Under the pieces are notes generated by a model, which made no database searches, was not told the DNA's origin, and was given only the letters and a program-made list of their open reading frames with translations. This document shows positions 1-12,464 of a DNA stretch of 64,000 nt, one piece after another. Numbering within the stretch: position 1 is the stretch's first letter; the number at the start of each line of letters is the position of its first letter. Origin of the DNA: Druceiella hillmani (Eukaryota; Arthropoda; Insecta; Lepidoptera; Hepialidae); assembly GCA_039881145.1 (NCBI GenBank), contig JAYKKI010000009.1, positions 13,471,001-13,535,000 on the forward strand. The letters are read 5' to 3'. A program made the position numbers and the translations under genes.

Positions 1-95
1 ATATGTGTGACGCATTTAAATTTCGGATGAACGCAACGCGCACTTACGGTGTGATGTTTCTCGCCATGAATAAATATATCATGCTGGTAAAGTTT
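1..95 (+). repeat. Block R, copy 1 (3' end only)
   Basis: This is the right-hand end of a repeat seen again near 12.98-13.08 kb (inverted), 25.9 kb and 62.57 kb. All four copies keep an in-frame segment beginning MCDAF and ending near MNKYIML. The match stops at about 93-95, where block P begins, so this is a junction between two repeat blocks. No known protein family is recognised. Confidence 0.7.
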
Positions 96-175
96 TTACG
101 TTTTCTTTTCCTTAACGTTTTAACTTCCATTAACATCAATTTTATTGTAAAACAATGAAATCAAGGTAAGTTTTA

Positions 176-1130
176 AATGATAACACCTGATATAGGTGCC
201 ATGAACCATATTTGTAATTTAACAGCAGAACAATATCAGCATCGCATACTTGTAAATAGTTTAGATGACGGCATGGAATATTTGTTTCATGAGTTTGGTT
301 CACAATTCGCCGCTTATTTTCGAAGAGTGTAGATGCGTTTAACGAATTTGGAGCGAATAAGTGGAATAAATGATATAAATACATTCCATTTATGCCTTAT
401 AAGAGTCATATCGCAAATGATTACATTAAAAGTGGTTGATGTTGTTATTCCATCGTCGATGTATACGCTACCGATACCTACGCATCTTAGATGTCTATGC
501 TCCAATGTCTACGCAACGTCGATGTGTACGATGTCAAGGCTACAGTAAATTATTGATGCACTCGGCAATAACTAAAAACTACAAGAAGACGGTCGAATTC
601 TTAATCTCTTGCGGATATGTTGTGACGGATGACATTTCGATAAAATGTAATGGAGGACCGGATATAAGGGGAAGCGAAGCCGAAGGTATTTGCCTGTTAA
701 TGCCAGGACCTCTGATTGGTTCTGATATTGCGATGTTGACAATAATGATATTTTAGAGAAGTAAAATATTTAAAAAAAAATCCCGTTCCGATCTGCTTTA
801 TTCGTTAATTTAAAGTGGATTAAAATGATGACATCGACTATTTTACATTGCAACATGTGTGAAATAATTATTAAATTAACAGAAGAATTAAATAAGAATA
901 AACCCTTTATAAAGATAGTTTTAAATCATAAGGCGGGTTCGAAAATGTTGACGTTGTCACAATTAAGAATGCAAAATAAAAACTTTAGAAAAACATCGTT
1001 TTTAAAACAGGTGTTAAATAGATTAGCTGTTTTACAACATGATATACGTAAAAATACAGTAAATGCAAAAAGAAGAAGGAAGTGAATACTTGAGGAAGAT
1101 GTAATTAATTTCGAAGAAGCGATGGAACTG
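176..1130 (+). pseudogene. Decayed protein-coding remnant in block P, copy A (unknown family)
   Basis: Three coding-like pieces lie in different frames. The first (about 199-390) reads NHI..L.AE.YQHRI and then MRLTNLERISG, interrupted by a TAG at about 330. The second (436-756) contains LLMHSA and SEAEGIC. The third (825-1085) is rich in Lys and Asn and ends NAKRRRK. Each has a counterpart in copy B (33451-34420) with similar peptide sequence, but stops fall in different places. In the middle piece the copies differ at about 20 of 72 residues, which suggests drift rather than selection. The pieces could be exons of a captured gene or parts of a transposon ORF. No family is recognised. Confidence 0.35.
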
Positions 1131-1190
1131 AAAATTTAAAAAAAAAATTTTGTGAAAATTATTTATAATATATACCGTCTTACACTATAG

Positions 1191-1259
1191 GACAGGTAAG
1201 CAATTCATGACATTATTAATAATATTTTATTATAAAGTGTGATGAATGGGTTGCCTGTT
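1191..1259. repeat. Imperfect 22-bp inverted repeat, copy A
   Basis: Arms at 1191-1212 and 1238-1259 pair around an AT-rich loop. The same structure at the same place in copy B (34495-34565) has a better match. See the copy B entry. Confidence 0.5.
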
Positions 1260-4200
1260 CATTGTGAGATTTATAAGGAAATCGTAACATTTTCGAAATA
1301 AAGAAAAAAAATACACTTCATAAAGAAACCATTGATTTTGAAAAGGAGATGAAATATAATAAATTAAATAAATTTATCACATCGAGTAAATGCATAAATT
1401 TCTTTCTCTAATTTCTTCTGATAAGTATTAAAGATTAATAAATATTTCATTTTTTCATTTGCAAAGTACAGATGTTGTCAACCCTAACTTTTGAAAATAT
1501 TGAAGGATTCTTTTGCATATTTTGTATTTGTTGGAGGCAAAGTCATATATTTTGAAGAGAGATAAAATTAAAACTTAAAACATATGATGAAAAGTGGAAA
1601 AGATATTCCAGTAAACAAAATGGTTAAAAAGGTGCCATAAAATTACATAAATCTTATGGGTTAAAAAATAAAATTTTGCGATATACGTGATACAAATATC
1701 AAAATAATATAAATTTAAATCATTTGGTTGTAAAATATACAGAATAACTCATAAAATATTAGTAGATTATATCTCATATTTATAAAAGGAGGATAGAATC
1801 GAACATTAAATGAAACCTATCAAGCTCTACTAGGGTTTCGCACATATTTCGGCATTTATGTACTTTAAGCTTCCAAAATATTTCTATTAAACTAATTACA
1901 AAAATGATTATTTACAACGTAAATATAATGTAGCGAATACTACATCTTTCACATGTGTAAAAATATAGTGCATATTAAAAAAAAATTAAGATATAATGCA
2001 ATCCCTATAATTTTCCTGTAATTTTCAAGTCAGATTTTCCTACCACGTTTTTATTATGATTTTTGGCTCACTAGTTTTGACAATAAAGTAGTGGAATACT
2101 ACATGCATATTTTTTAGACTAACTTTTTAAATATGCAATTTAAAATTGTGAAAAAATATTTGTATTCCTCATAAAAAGCCTTTTCAAATAGTGATATATA
2201 ATATATAAAATACCCAGACTGTCGCCTGCTGTCGCTGTAAAAAAAAATTATGACTTTTATATACTTTCTACTCAATTATTATAAAAATATTTCAAAAAGT
2301 CGGTTGTAAAAATATCTAGGTTCATGAAAAATATTGCTATACCAAATTTCAAGTTAATTCATTTCATGGTTTGAGGACATCTGCTTTGAAAGTAGAACTT
2401 AAAAACTGTAAATTGCCCACTATATCTTTCGTAAGTGTAAAAACATTGGAAATATTTAAAGAAACTATGACATCAAAAATCTTTGCCATAGTTTTCCTAA
2501 GACGTTTGCATGGGCTTCTAAAAACCCGTATTTTTCACAATTTTAGGTTGAGGAGTTTTGGAAACAACCACCAAAAAATTCCAAATAAATACAATTAAAT
2601 TTTAGCTATTGCAATATGTTTAAGTTTTATAATTGTATCAAATTTTAAATAACTACATCAAACGGTTTCTAAGGAAAACGGTTGTGACTTATCACATAAG
2701 GGTTCCGTTTTTTCCTTCCAGGTGCGGAACGCAAAAAAAAATAATTTTTTTTATGAAAGTTAATAAAAACAGCCTTTTAGGAAAAATCACGCTTTTAGGG
2801 AAAGGTGCATAGAGAAAAACGGCAAACAAATGTACTCACCAATGTCTATAGCTGATTCTTTGAACATCAAATGTTCTCCAAGGCGTTATATTAGTCGTAA
2901 AGAATAACGCGTGTTCGGAATCAATGAAACGTAAAACTACACGTCACAGATAAAGGATATCTAAACGCGAGATGGACAGCCGCTGATCCTAGCTACTGTA
3001 TGCCGCTGAGATTCTAACAAAAGCGTCAATGACAATTGAACTATTTTTTACAGGGAACTTCCTTCGGCATATTGGATAAATGAAATCATTTTTACTGTAA
3101 CCAAACCCGTCACAGCGTGCCGTCAGTCACGCGAATTTTTACAAATCATGGTCAGGCTATTTAAATTACGAAATCGACAAGACAAATAGGTTTAGGCCGG
3201 TCATGTCGCCCTCGGGTTTCGGAATCGTGACGGAAATACATGACATGTTCGTCTACGTATGTCGTTGTTACGGTTGTATCGATATCTAGATGTGTAGCTA
3301 CGTGCGTAGATTCTAGATATATTTATTTATTTTGCAACATTCCGCCATGATAAACGGAAAAGCTATTAACATAATTAAAAATTACACTATTTTTACCTTA
3401 TCACTGCATATTTTCTCAAAAAAAAACAAGCTACTTTATAATTTCTAAGGCAATTAAATTTGGAGGATTTAATATTAATCGGAAAGATATGTTGGTATCT
3501 ATAAATTAATTTAGGGAAAAAAAGAAAAAAGGAAATTGTAATAGAGACGTATTTTCTTAAAATTTAAAATATTTCACAACATCTAGCTAATACAGTATGA
3601 CTTAACTAGTCATACGAAGAATCATTGTAATTGCTTGGCGAAAAGAAAACATTTACATATCAACACATATTTCTAGAAAGTATTTCACTAGGTCAAGCAG
3701 TTATGTAACTACAAACTATCTACGTCAATAAGAACTATGTAGACATCTTATTTCCATGGCTGGCAAATAAATATACCAATTATTTTACTTGAAACAAGAA
3801 AAATGGGGCCTTCGCGATGTAAAAATTATTTCAATTCGTTCTTCTCCAGCCAACTTAACATAACATGCATTCGCTACTCTACTACAATAAAATTCATATG
3901 CATATTGGGACCAATATATGTTTTGTGTGCTATGGAAAGTCGTTGGTAAATGCTCTGATAACTATATCATCTATTTGAGTAATAATAAATAATAGAGATG
4001 TGGTACACAGTTTTAACCCAGAAGAAAAGCCTCTTTTCTGTTTTAATTATGTCGCAACAATATTTTAATCTGGAGCTGTTATATGCCATTCTTGAACATA
4101 TATTATATTTGTATTATTGGACTTACAAAGCGTGGATCATATGGTAGCTGTATGCTTCTCCCTCAGGCTAAGCTATATCTGTACGAACGTATGCTATTTA

Positions 4201-5830
4201 CTTTAGTCTTGTAGAAGACCTTCTGATTAGTGTACTTTTGATTTGATTTTTCTTTCAAGAACGAATTATGGTATTTTATTTCACTCATTTAATAATGAAA
4301 ATATGGGAAATTTTAATAAAATAATTGGACGCCTTTTTAAAAAATCAAATTTTTACATTTGAGTTTGGATAAAGGAAATAAAACTTGCTACTAAAACACG
4401 GGCATCAAAAACATACAAAGGGATGTATAAAATGTTTATAAGAGCCCATATATTTAATTTTAAACAATATATAAATATTAACGATATTTAAACTAACGAA
4501 CATATTGCCTATATATCTTTCACATACGTGAATGAAATAATTTGTCCGCATATACACTTATTTATTATTGTAAGTTGAACAAAATTGTTAAATATCAGAA
4601 TTTTTACTCATACTATGGGTTTATTCTATTTTTTAAAGCTTTCGAAAGAAATGGTGAAAAAAAAAATGATACTGCGAAAAAATTTGGAAACTGATACCTT
4701 GCAAGGAAGATGCCTTAGGTACTAAATATTTTTGAATACCTTTTATGAGACTTCTTCAATAATCTTCCATGAGAAAAAAATATCCATCTTTATTCGAAGA
4801 AGTACGAGCGAATATTCCTATGTTTTAAATTTTATTCCCATAGCTATTAAACTGAAAAAAATGTGATGCTGTGATACAGAAACTGGTTTCGTAATACCTT
4901 TGGTTACAGAATCATAAGAACTACCAAGCATAAAATTTCATTCTGATCAGTCACTTGGTTTTTGCACTAGACTTCCAGGCGAACAAGTACGAAAGCACGC
5001 GTCCACACACAAATACATTTTCCTATTTTGTAGTTTTGACTTTTCTTTTAACCCATCAATACAGTATGATCGTTTTTTTTTGACGATAACAATATTTTCT
5101 TAAACATTACATTATTTGGAAGTAAAAAGTTATCATTTGAGGTAAAGACCAATTTAGAGAAAATGTTGTCCTTGGTATGAATCAGGATTTTTATCATAAA
5201 ATATGTCTTTTCGCCTTATAAATATGCAGTGTGATTTCTTAAACGTGCTATGCTATTAATATTTTAAGAGTCTTCAAAGAACGTAAATAATACATAGTTT
5301 TCTCAATAAAAATACTTCGAGAGTATCTCAAATTGTTAAGCAAAATATCCTGTGTGTCATTATAGTACACTATAATGGTTTATTTGATTGAAAAGAAACT
5401 TATTAATTTACACTTATGCTCCCTTTGAAAAAATCACGATTTGTAAGGCCGTCAAAAGTGGAAGAAATACTTTTATCACGACGTCAAAGTCCAGTCGGAC
5501 CTGTATTCCTTATGTTCGGCATATTTATATCCACGTTTGGTAATATAAAATATATACATATAATTTTGAGCTGATTCCTATTAGATTAACATGAATTCTG
5601 GATTTGTGAAAACTACGCGTTATAAATTTAACAGTGAATATCAGACGCACCTCGTATCTACGACTCATAAAGATATAACCTTTATGGAAAATATCTTATT
5701 GCTGCATTTATCAAAATGCTACTAGATCGTCGCTTGACACTTATTTATTAAGGATTATGTATATCTCGCTTGAAAAAGTTAAATATACTGTATTATTTAA
5801 ATAGTATCGTACTAATAATAGAGTATCGTA
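1260..5830. other. Non-coding interior of block P, copy A
   Basis: No supportable gene. The stretch is AT-rich and matches the 34.57-38.5 kb interior of copy B throughout. The most gene-like part is about 3100-3350, more GC-rich and readable as a peptide with MSPS, EIHDMF and YVCRCYG. An in-frame stop follows, where the copy B counterpart (35882-36190) stays open. Confidence 0.5.
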
Positions 5831-5884
5831 CTAATTAACGCGATGACAATTAATAATATTCGATATGCGGGTAAAATAAGCCTG

Positions 5885-5892
5885 TGTGTGTG

Positions 5893-5970
<78 letters not shown>
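5885..5970. repeat. (TG)n(TA)n microsatellite
   Basis: A short TG run leads into a long, nearly pure TA run. It lies inside block P but is absent at the matching site of copy B (about 38.57 kb), so it expanded after the duplication. Confidence 0.95.
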
Positions 5971-5973
<3 letters not shown>

Positions 5974-6449
5974 GAGCATCTACAAGCCCGAAGCTTATCG
6001 GCTTATCAAATAAAAACACTGGTATCTTTAATATAACGTCGAATTAACATATAAAATTTTTTACCAGTAGACAAACAATTTGCAGTATATATTATTTGCA
6101 ATTTTTATTAATTAACTAACGTATATTTTATTACTATTTTACGACCGTGTTTGAGAGGCGTTGTGTGACTATGTTCGGACGAGTCTATTTCAAGGGTTTG
6201 TGTCGGTTCTATTCCCAATATGGAGGTTCTTGTGATTGACAGGGACATAGGTTACAGGGCTCAGCAGGGTGCGACATATGATGATGACATTATTCCGTTG
6301 CCTTTCCATTGTGTAGGAATCATATTAAGGACCCAAAGTGACACGTATATTATTAAATTTTTCATTTTATATCTTAAGACGTTATCGGGAATTTCAAGAA
6401 AAATGTGAAGAATACTTTAAGGAGGAGGTATCGACTCAGTGATTGATTT

Positions 6450-6689
6450 TGTTATTTAGATATTACAATGTAATATACTAATATGACTACTTGCACCTCT
6501 ATAGAATTTGTATTATTCTATCTGGTGACACTTCCATAAATACAGGCCAAAGGATATTTCCTGCAAAAAGTAGTTCATTTGTCATTGGCGCTTTTGTTAG
6601 GATGAGATTGCAGCGGCATGCAATAGCTAGGTACCTTTTGTCGCTACTTTATTAAGTTAGTTAATTGAAAACCACGCTGCGTTTTATCT
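6450..6689 (+). mobile_element. Candidate copia 5' LTR, copy A
   Basis: This sequence lies between a TGTTAT start and a copia-type primer-binding site at 6690. It is collinear with 38801-38958, which ends in the expected CA at 38957-38958; here the end has mutated. Copy A is about 80 bp longer because copy B carries an internal deletion. Size and TG start fit copia-superfamily LTRs. The 5' boundary is inferred from the TGTTAT and from position, and no target-site duplication was confirmed. No 3' LTR was found. Confidence 0.5.
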
Positions 6690-6706
6690 GGTTATGTGTC
6701 CAATCC
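6690..6706 (+). other. Copia-type primer-binding site, copy A
   Basis: GGTTATGTGTCCAATCC lies directly after the candidate LTR. It closely resembles the primer-binding site of Drosophila copia, which pairs with an internal fragment of initiator methionine tRNA (GGTTATGGGCCCAGTCC from general knowledge). The copy B version is closer still. Confidence 0.6.
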
Positions 6707-6755
6707 CTTTATCATTTAAAAGTTTAGTTAAAAATATAGTAAATTTGGGTTTAAT

Positions 6756-7535
6756 ATGTCGACAAACTACCTGAGTATTGCCATGAAATTGATAAACAGT
6801 GAAAGATACGACGACTTTGCAACAGAAAATATGCTCATGTTGGAGGGAATGGCGGACGTCGCTAAACAACCATTACCGTCGACAAACACTGCGGTTCAGA
6901 AAGCAGAAGATTTTAAAGCTAAAAGAAAACTATTTCAGACAATCGACCATTCGCTTTATGCGCTTATTAAACAGTTACGATGAACGATTTGTGGAACATG
7001 TTGAGAGACACATTTGAGGATTTCGATGATTTACGAAATATTAGTTTGCTGAGAAATCTCATAAGTTGGACATCTTAATAACTGCAAATCCATGACCGGC
7101 ACAGAAACTGAAAAGAACTGGTTTTGAGATAAATGAACAGTAGATCGGGTCATTTATATTAGCAGGACTTTCACAAAAGTTACCGATGATAATGGCCATT
7201 GAGAATTCGGGGGTAAACATCAGTGCAGATGCTATAAAAATGGTAGAGACAAGTTGTTGGACATGAGGGCAGATTTGAAGGTTAAGTCTGAATTTGCATT
7301 TGTTGCTAAAATTTTCATAAGGGTGGTAACGTTGACAGTAACAAAGGATATTCCCAACATAGCGGCATGAACGAAAATGGAACGCATCAGTCACCTGTCA
7401 ATTTCAGTGGAAAAGACACAACACGACAGAAAATAATTCGTTGTAGCAGATGTAAGCAAATAGAATATTTGAAAAATCAATATCCGTTTACAGAAAAAGG
7501 AAAGGCAAGTGAATTTATTGCAGTTTTTCTAATAA

Positions 7536-7538
<3 letters not shown>
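6756..7538 (+). pseudogene. Copia-type gag remnant, copy A
   Basis: The reading starts MSTNYLS and continues in broken frames. The order matches copia-superfamily Gag: an early acidic and basic helical region (6756-6980), then LWNMLRDTFEDFDDLRNIS (about 6990-7050), then a segment equivalent to the K-TGFQI-DEW-G-LLLAGLP region (about 7100-7200). A zinc-knuckle relic at about 7439-7485 starts CSRC, but the expected His and last Cys are both Tyr, so it could not bind zinc normally. Several stops and shifts interrupt the ORF. Copy B at 39024-39438 has lost the zinc-knuckle stretch. Gag would form the particle of the element. Confidence 0.75.
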
Positions 7539-7580
<42 letters not shown>

Positions 7581-7689
7581 ATATATAAATTTTTGGGAGG
7601 GCTAACTAAATACCTAACATTTTTTTAATTAGACATGTGTTTCGGAATATTGTTGAAATTGCGAGATATAATGGTCTAAAAAACATTAA

Positions 7690-7766
<77 letters not shown>
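7539..7766. repeat. Two (TA)n microsatellites with an unassigned spacer
   Basis: TA runs occupy about 7539-7586 and 7692-7766. The 105-bp spacer between them is not recognised elsewhere in the window. The microsatellites mark the junction between the copia remnant and block Q. Confidence 0.9.
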
Positions 7767-7773
<7 letters not shown>

Positions 7774-8073
7774 TGGAAGAGAACACAACAATTTTTGCTG
7801 AGACGTTTGCGTGAACAGTTCAATCATAGTCCTATATGTGTGAAATTAGGTCTATCGGTAATAGTCTGCTATTGGTATAGTCCTAATATTGTAAAAATAT
7901 TTTTCTTGTTTGTTTCATTATTACGTAACACTTTTTTAGGGAACAAACCGAGTTTTAGCATCATGTCATGCTCGCTATGAAAATCTTCGTATACAATTAC
8001 AATTAGAATATTTCCCATTCGGGAAAACACAAAATTCCTTAAGGAACAACTGAAAACTTTTTTTAGAGCACCT

Positions 8074-8087
8074 CTAGATGGCGCTAC
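8074..8087 (+). promoter_or_regulatory. CTCF-like motif (candidate)
   Basis: CTAGATGGCGCTAC resembles the AGRTGGCGC core bound by insect CTCF. The inverted copy of block Q keeps the identical 14-mer (32850-32863) while most of the surroundings have diverged. Motif matching by eye only. Confidence 0.3.
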
Positions 8088-9146
8088 AGCCGTTTTGTCT
8101 AAGTAAGACATTGCTTCATCAAATTGTCAATCGCTTATATTTTACTAGCTATTCATTATATAAAAATTCGACATATAAAATTAGATTTTTTATCGTATTA
8201 CAGAATAACAAATGCAATTGTTAATCAATCTTTATAAATGAAACAACTAATGTAATATACATTATTTGAACAAGTTTTCTATTAAAATTTTCACCAAAAT
8301 AGTTTAAAATGAATCTTGTAAAATTTATGTTGAAAGGAAGTTTAATTTAATTGAATATTTACCTGAAGTGTCAACTTAGAATATTGAATACTATGATTAG
8401 GTTTATTTATGTAGGAAACAAATATTTGTAAAATGTTTTTTTCTTTATTATTATAAGAAATATTTAATCTACTTCCATATTTAAAGAGTAATAACTTTCC
8501 GCAAACTTGGATAAATATTTAGTGGGATGTCGCAAACTGCCACTTAGGAATATTGAATAAAATCGGAAATAGGTCATATTTAAATAATGGTCATCCTGGT
8601 TGAAACTGATAAAGATATATTCGAATCTCTATGATTGAATATAGCTTCCATTAAATGTGTAGAATTGATATATATATCAACGATGAAATATTTTGACAAA
8701 GTCGAATATAATCTTTCGTAATTTTTGAAGAGTCTCAACTGAATTGTTTATAGGTTGTCTCAAAACAACCATATATTATTATGATTTTCCTTTTCTGGCA
8801 TTCTAAAAATTATGTCTGTAACAATTCTTTAATAGAGGAAGAAGTAGTCGCATCTATTACAACCCTTATGTTGGCAAATTCGTGTCATCGCTGTCAAAGT
8901 CCAGAATACATTGTGACGTTTTGAAGGAAAATTTTTTTTATAACTTTAAGGAGTTTTAAATAACTATAGGTGTATCATGGGATGACACCTTGTGAATCCC
9001 AATATTTTATTTTAAATAGTTATTTCAATATAACTAAATGAAATATTGATATTCAAAATATAGGAGTGCCATTAAAACAAAAACAATTGTTGCTTAATTT
9101 GGTGAAAATTATAGGTTTGTTAATAAGTATTAATAAGTAGGTGGTA

Positions 9147-9149
<3 letters not shown>

Positions 9150-9197
<48 letters not shown>

Positions 9198-9210
9198 TCT
9201 ATATATATAT
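9150..9210. repeat. (TA)n microsatellite
   Basis: A nearly pure TA run inside block Q copy A. The inverted copy of Q has a separate long TA tract (31603-31751) in the corresponding part of the block. Confidence 0.95.
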
Positions 9211-11394
9211 TTTTTTTATGAAATGTTGAATTAAAACAATTACTTTTTACCACATTTACTCTAATGATTTTGTTGTGACTTAAAATTATAACATTCATTT
9301 TTCCTGACTACTTTATTTTTCTTTTATATTTTTTGAACCTCCATTGTTTATTCTTTCGTGAAACTCCATTTATCAGTGGTGAAACATTAAGGATAAAGAA
9401 AATTAAAAGTCATTATTAAAAAGCCTCTCAGTGAAAAGCAAGCTATTAATATGATAGAATATCTTCCCTCAAACTGAAACCTTAATTTCTCACGTCTCGC
9501 ATTTAGTGTCCTACAAATTTTCGTGTCCTAATAATATTGGCGCGAATTCATTTTTAGTTGCAATCTCCAGTAATTATAGATCTGTGAGTGTAAGACATTA
9601 TTACTCCACAAAATTAACTTTCCCATTTTTAAATTTATGTTTTTGTAAGAATACATTTAAAACAGATATAATGAAACAAAATATGCTACTCTAGAATACA
9701 TAGTTATTTAGAAAATAATATAATTTTTTTGCAAGATTTAAAATCAATTTCACAATTCGGCACGACCTATTGTGGGCAGATGTGTGTTTCTTTGTACAGA
9801 CTTTAATGGGTTGTCTTTGTGTACTGATTTGCTTGAATTATTAGGAAATTTTCAATACATTTTTTCTGACATAAATCAAAAATAAGGAATGACTATAGTT
9901 TGTGTATAAATAATTAACCACCATTTTATTTACCACTAAATAGTAGAAATCAATAGTGGTGTGAAGCAATAATTATCAAAATATAAATTTCTTAATAGCA
10001 TTATCAGTTGGGGCGTGATTTTATTTTTTTTTAATATTTGAATGATATTAGTATTAGGAGTTAATTATCTTTGTCAAACGTAAGTCGCAAGAGGTGATTC
10101 AAATTTAAGATAACTTTTGTTGAAAAACGTCATTTACTCGTCAAAACGTCATTGCAAGGTCAATTTCTCCAAATAATCTATGATTCATATACCGTTTTCA
10201 ATTGTTACCCTAGTATTTAGTTTATCATATCAAAGATCATACCAAGTTGTTCATTATATGGTGTGATTAAAAATTTAATTTGTTTTATTATTTAATATAT
10301 TTTCAGAACGAAATTGTAAAATGCAAACTAAAACCTTTGAGAAAAAATCTTTTCTCAGGCGGTGACGATACATTTTCGCAAACTCTGATGTTGATATAGT
10401 TATTCCTTACATAACGTTTCGAAACGTACTAATGTTATACTGAAAAGGATGACTTTTCTATTTGGAACAAGTAATTCAGTAATTCTTATTAATTATTATA
10501 AATATATATATGCCTTATAATAAAACACGAGAACTTTTCCATATAGGTCACTCCCCTTAACGGGAGAGATACAACAACTCTCAACAATGAGCCTCTGTAC
10601 GCACTCTCTATATTTGACGAGGAACTTTGAAATTCTATCTACCCGCAATTGATCCCACCCTCATAATTTTGAAAATGTTTGCCATACAATATGAAAAGTA
10701 TATTTTTCCAGAAATTAAATATTCAGGAAAGATCCTGTAGGTTGAAAGTATCTTCTTAGTTTCTTTTGAAATATTTTTTAAACACAAAGAATTTGAGATA
10801 AGTGGCAAAATATTAACAAATAAATATGGTGACCTTTCCAAAAGGCTTACAATTGTTGCTTTATAGATGTGATAGGACAGAAGAAAATTGTAACTAAAAA
10901 CCCGCCAAACATGAATAGGGGGCTTGTTGAATGAGACACAGAGGATTATTCCGACATTTATCTGAATTTCACAAAAACTTTAAAAAGAAATCGTAAAACT
11001 TTTCTGAGATGAATTCGGTACATCTCCAGAATTTTGTTGTTATAATTTTTGAAGGTTTCACTAACGACAAAATAAAAGAACATTGTACTGAAAAGTGTGA
11101 AAGGCTAATTTAAAATTAATAATTTATTTCAAAAGTTCTATAAGTTTTTGCATAAATTTAATTAATTACTTATTATCTATATAAATCATAACTAATTTTT
11201 AATTTTTTACTTGACTGCTTATATTATATACTACCGAGTATGCATGCGAAACTTAGTGGAAATAAAAAAAGTCAAAAGTTGAAAAGTATGCAGTTCATGG
11301 TACATAAAGAAATTTAATAATATTTACAACCTATATTACAAGTCTGGTATTTCGTAAGGCAATCTCATAGTTTTTCTAGGCGTTGCATTTTCAT

Positions 11395-11600
11395 TAAAAT
11401 ATTTTGGCGTCAGTCTCTGGCGGCTCAGACGAGGGATGCTGGTTCGATAAATCTCCCGACGACGATAGAGTATTATATTGTCGATGTATCGTTCGAGTGG
11501 ATGCAGTCCGTTTATAATGAAAGAATTGCATTTGGTTCATTTATATATTCTCAAGTTTATATGTTTCACATAATAAATTTAGTGGTTAGTTTTTAAGATG
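11395..11600 (+). pseudogene. Decayed short ORF in block Q, copy A
   Basis: Read in broken frames, this matches the 71-residue minus-strand ORF at 28386-28601, including EWMQSVYN and FGSFIYSQVYMFHI. A third, more damaged copy lies at about 24510-24660. No protein family is recognised. The three copies could descend from an exon or from a transposon ORF. Confidence 0.3.
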
Positions 11601-11831
11601 CAATCAAACTTCTGTGTACGACCAAAAACCTATACGCCATAGTTCAACAAGTAATGATAACGGAAATTTATAGATAATTTTTTTATTATATGTTAATTTT
11701 TTTATTATTTGTTGTTTCGTTTTATTATTTCATTATTCATTTACTTATCATATATAAACACAATTAGATTTCACTGGTATTGCTTTTTGAACATATTTAA
11801 AAAAAAAAATTATATGCTTTTGTTTTTTTTT

Positions 11832-11860
11832 ACCCAACATTAAACAGGAGTCACTCCTAC
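11832..11860. repeat. Half of the block Q hairpin, copy A
   Basis: Only the right arm is left, starting ACCCAACATTAAA and ending GTCACTCCTAC. The full hairpin is at 28103-28154 and a mutated full copy is at 24909-24960. The left arm is replaced by AT-rich sequence. Confidence 0.6.
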
Positions 11861-12464
11861 AGTATGACGTAATGAAAATGTATCTGATCTATAACCATTA
11901 CATAAACGAAAATGATAATCGTAAAAAAATGTGACTAAAATTGTTTCGGAGATATATTCGGTAGGTTTCTTATTTTAAATTAATGAAGACATTGACCACT
12001 AATAACCATGCTATATTGTTTGTTAGTACTAATGGGTATTGTTCCGTAATGCACATTGTATAAAACATAATTTCAAACACACACATTTATACATTAATTT
12101 TTTTTAACGTAGAGAATAAATCTAAAAAAATCGAAGGATTTCCCTATCAGTGGCCTACATTTAAAGCTGTTGTTTTGTCTTTTTAACTTTTGTTTTTTAT
12201 TAGCCAGTTGAATTCGTTTTTTGCTCTCATTTGCACCAAGTTATTTCATCAGTCTACTTATATTTTTATAATCTAATTAATAAAACACAATCGTTTTAGA
12301 TTCTGTCACCATGAAACACAAATCAGACACAATCCGCAGCATCAGCGAATAAAAGAATGAGCTTGCCAATCACGAAATAAAGACCTGTTAAACAGGGAGA
12401 ATGGTACGGCAACATTTCGTTTAATATACTGATAATTGTAATGAGCTTTAATTTAAGTTTTATT

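Larger units (their letters stand above)
93..7538 (+). repeat. Block P, copy A (about 7.4 kb)
   Basis: This block is collinear with 33190-39438 in the same orientation. Matching landmarks include the start (about 94 and 33190), the SEAEGIC reading frame (about 680 and 33920), an imperfect hairpin (1191 and 34495), the MSPS segment (3207 and 35977), a segment near 5.47 and 38.2 kb, and the copia gag start (6756 and 39024). Many small indels separate the copies, so the duplication is old. Copy A has a (TA)n expansion that copy B lacks, and it keeps the gag zinc-knuckle region that copy B has lost. It ends in (TA)n at about 7539. Confidence 0.85.
7770..12440 (+). repeat. Block Q, copy A (about 4.7 kb)
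   Basis: This block matches the reverse complement of about 27440-33140 throughout. Its later part also matches 23495-25620 directly. Landmarks include GCGTGAACAGTTCAATCATAG (about 7809), TAGATGGCGCTAC (8075), a stretch at 9506-9700, one at 10080-10160, and a hairpin half at 11832. It holds no intact gene. Compared with the inverted copy it lacks a 1.5-kb stretch near 9520. Confidence 0.85.

Noticed and set aside
5831..6019. Open frames made of Ile-Tyr repeats (also at 7367-7588, 9053-9298, 17479-17824, 27764-28057, 31521-31811, 54069-54281 and 55100-55356)
   Set aside because: They are translations of (TA)n microsatellites on either strand and carry no coding signal.
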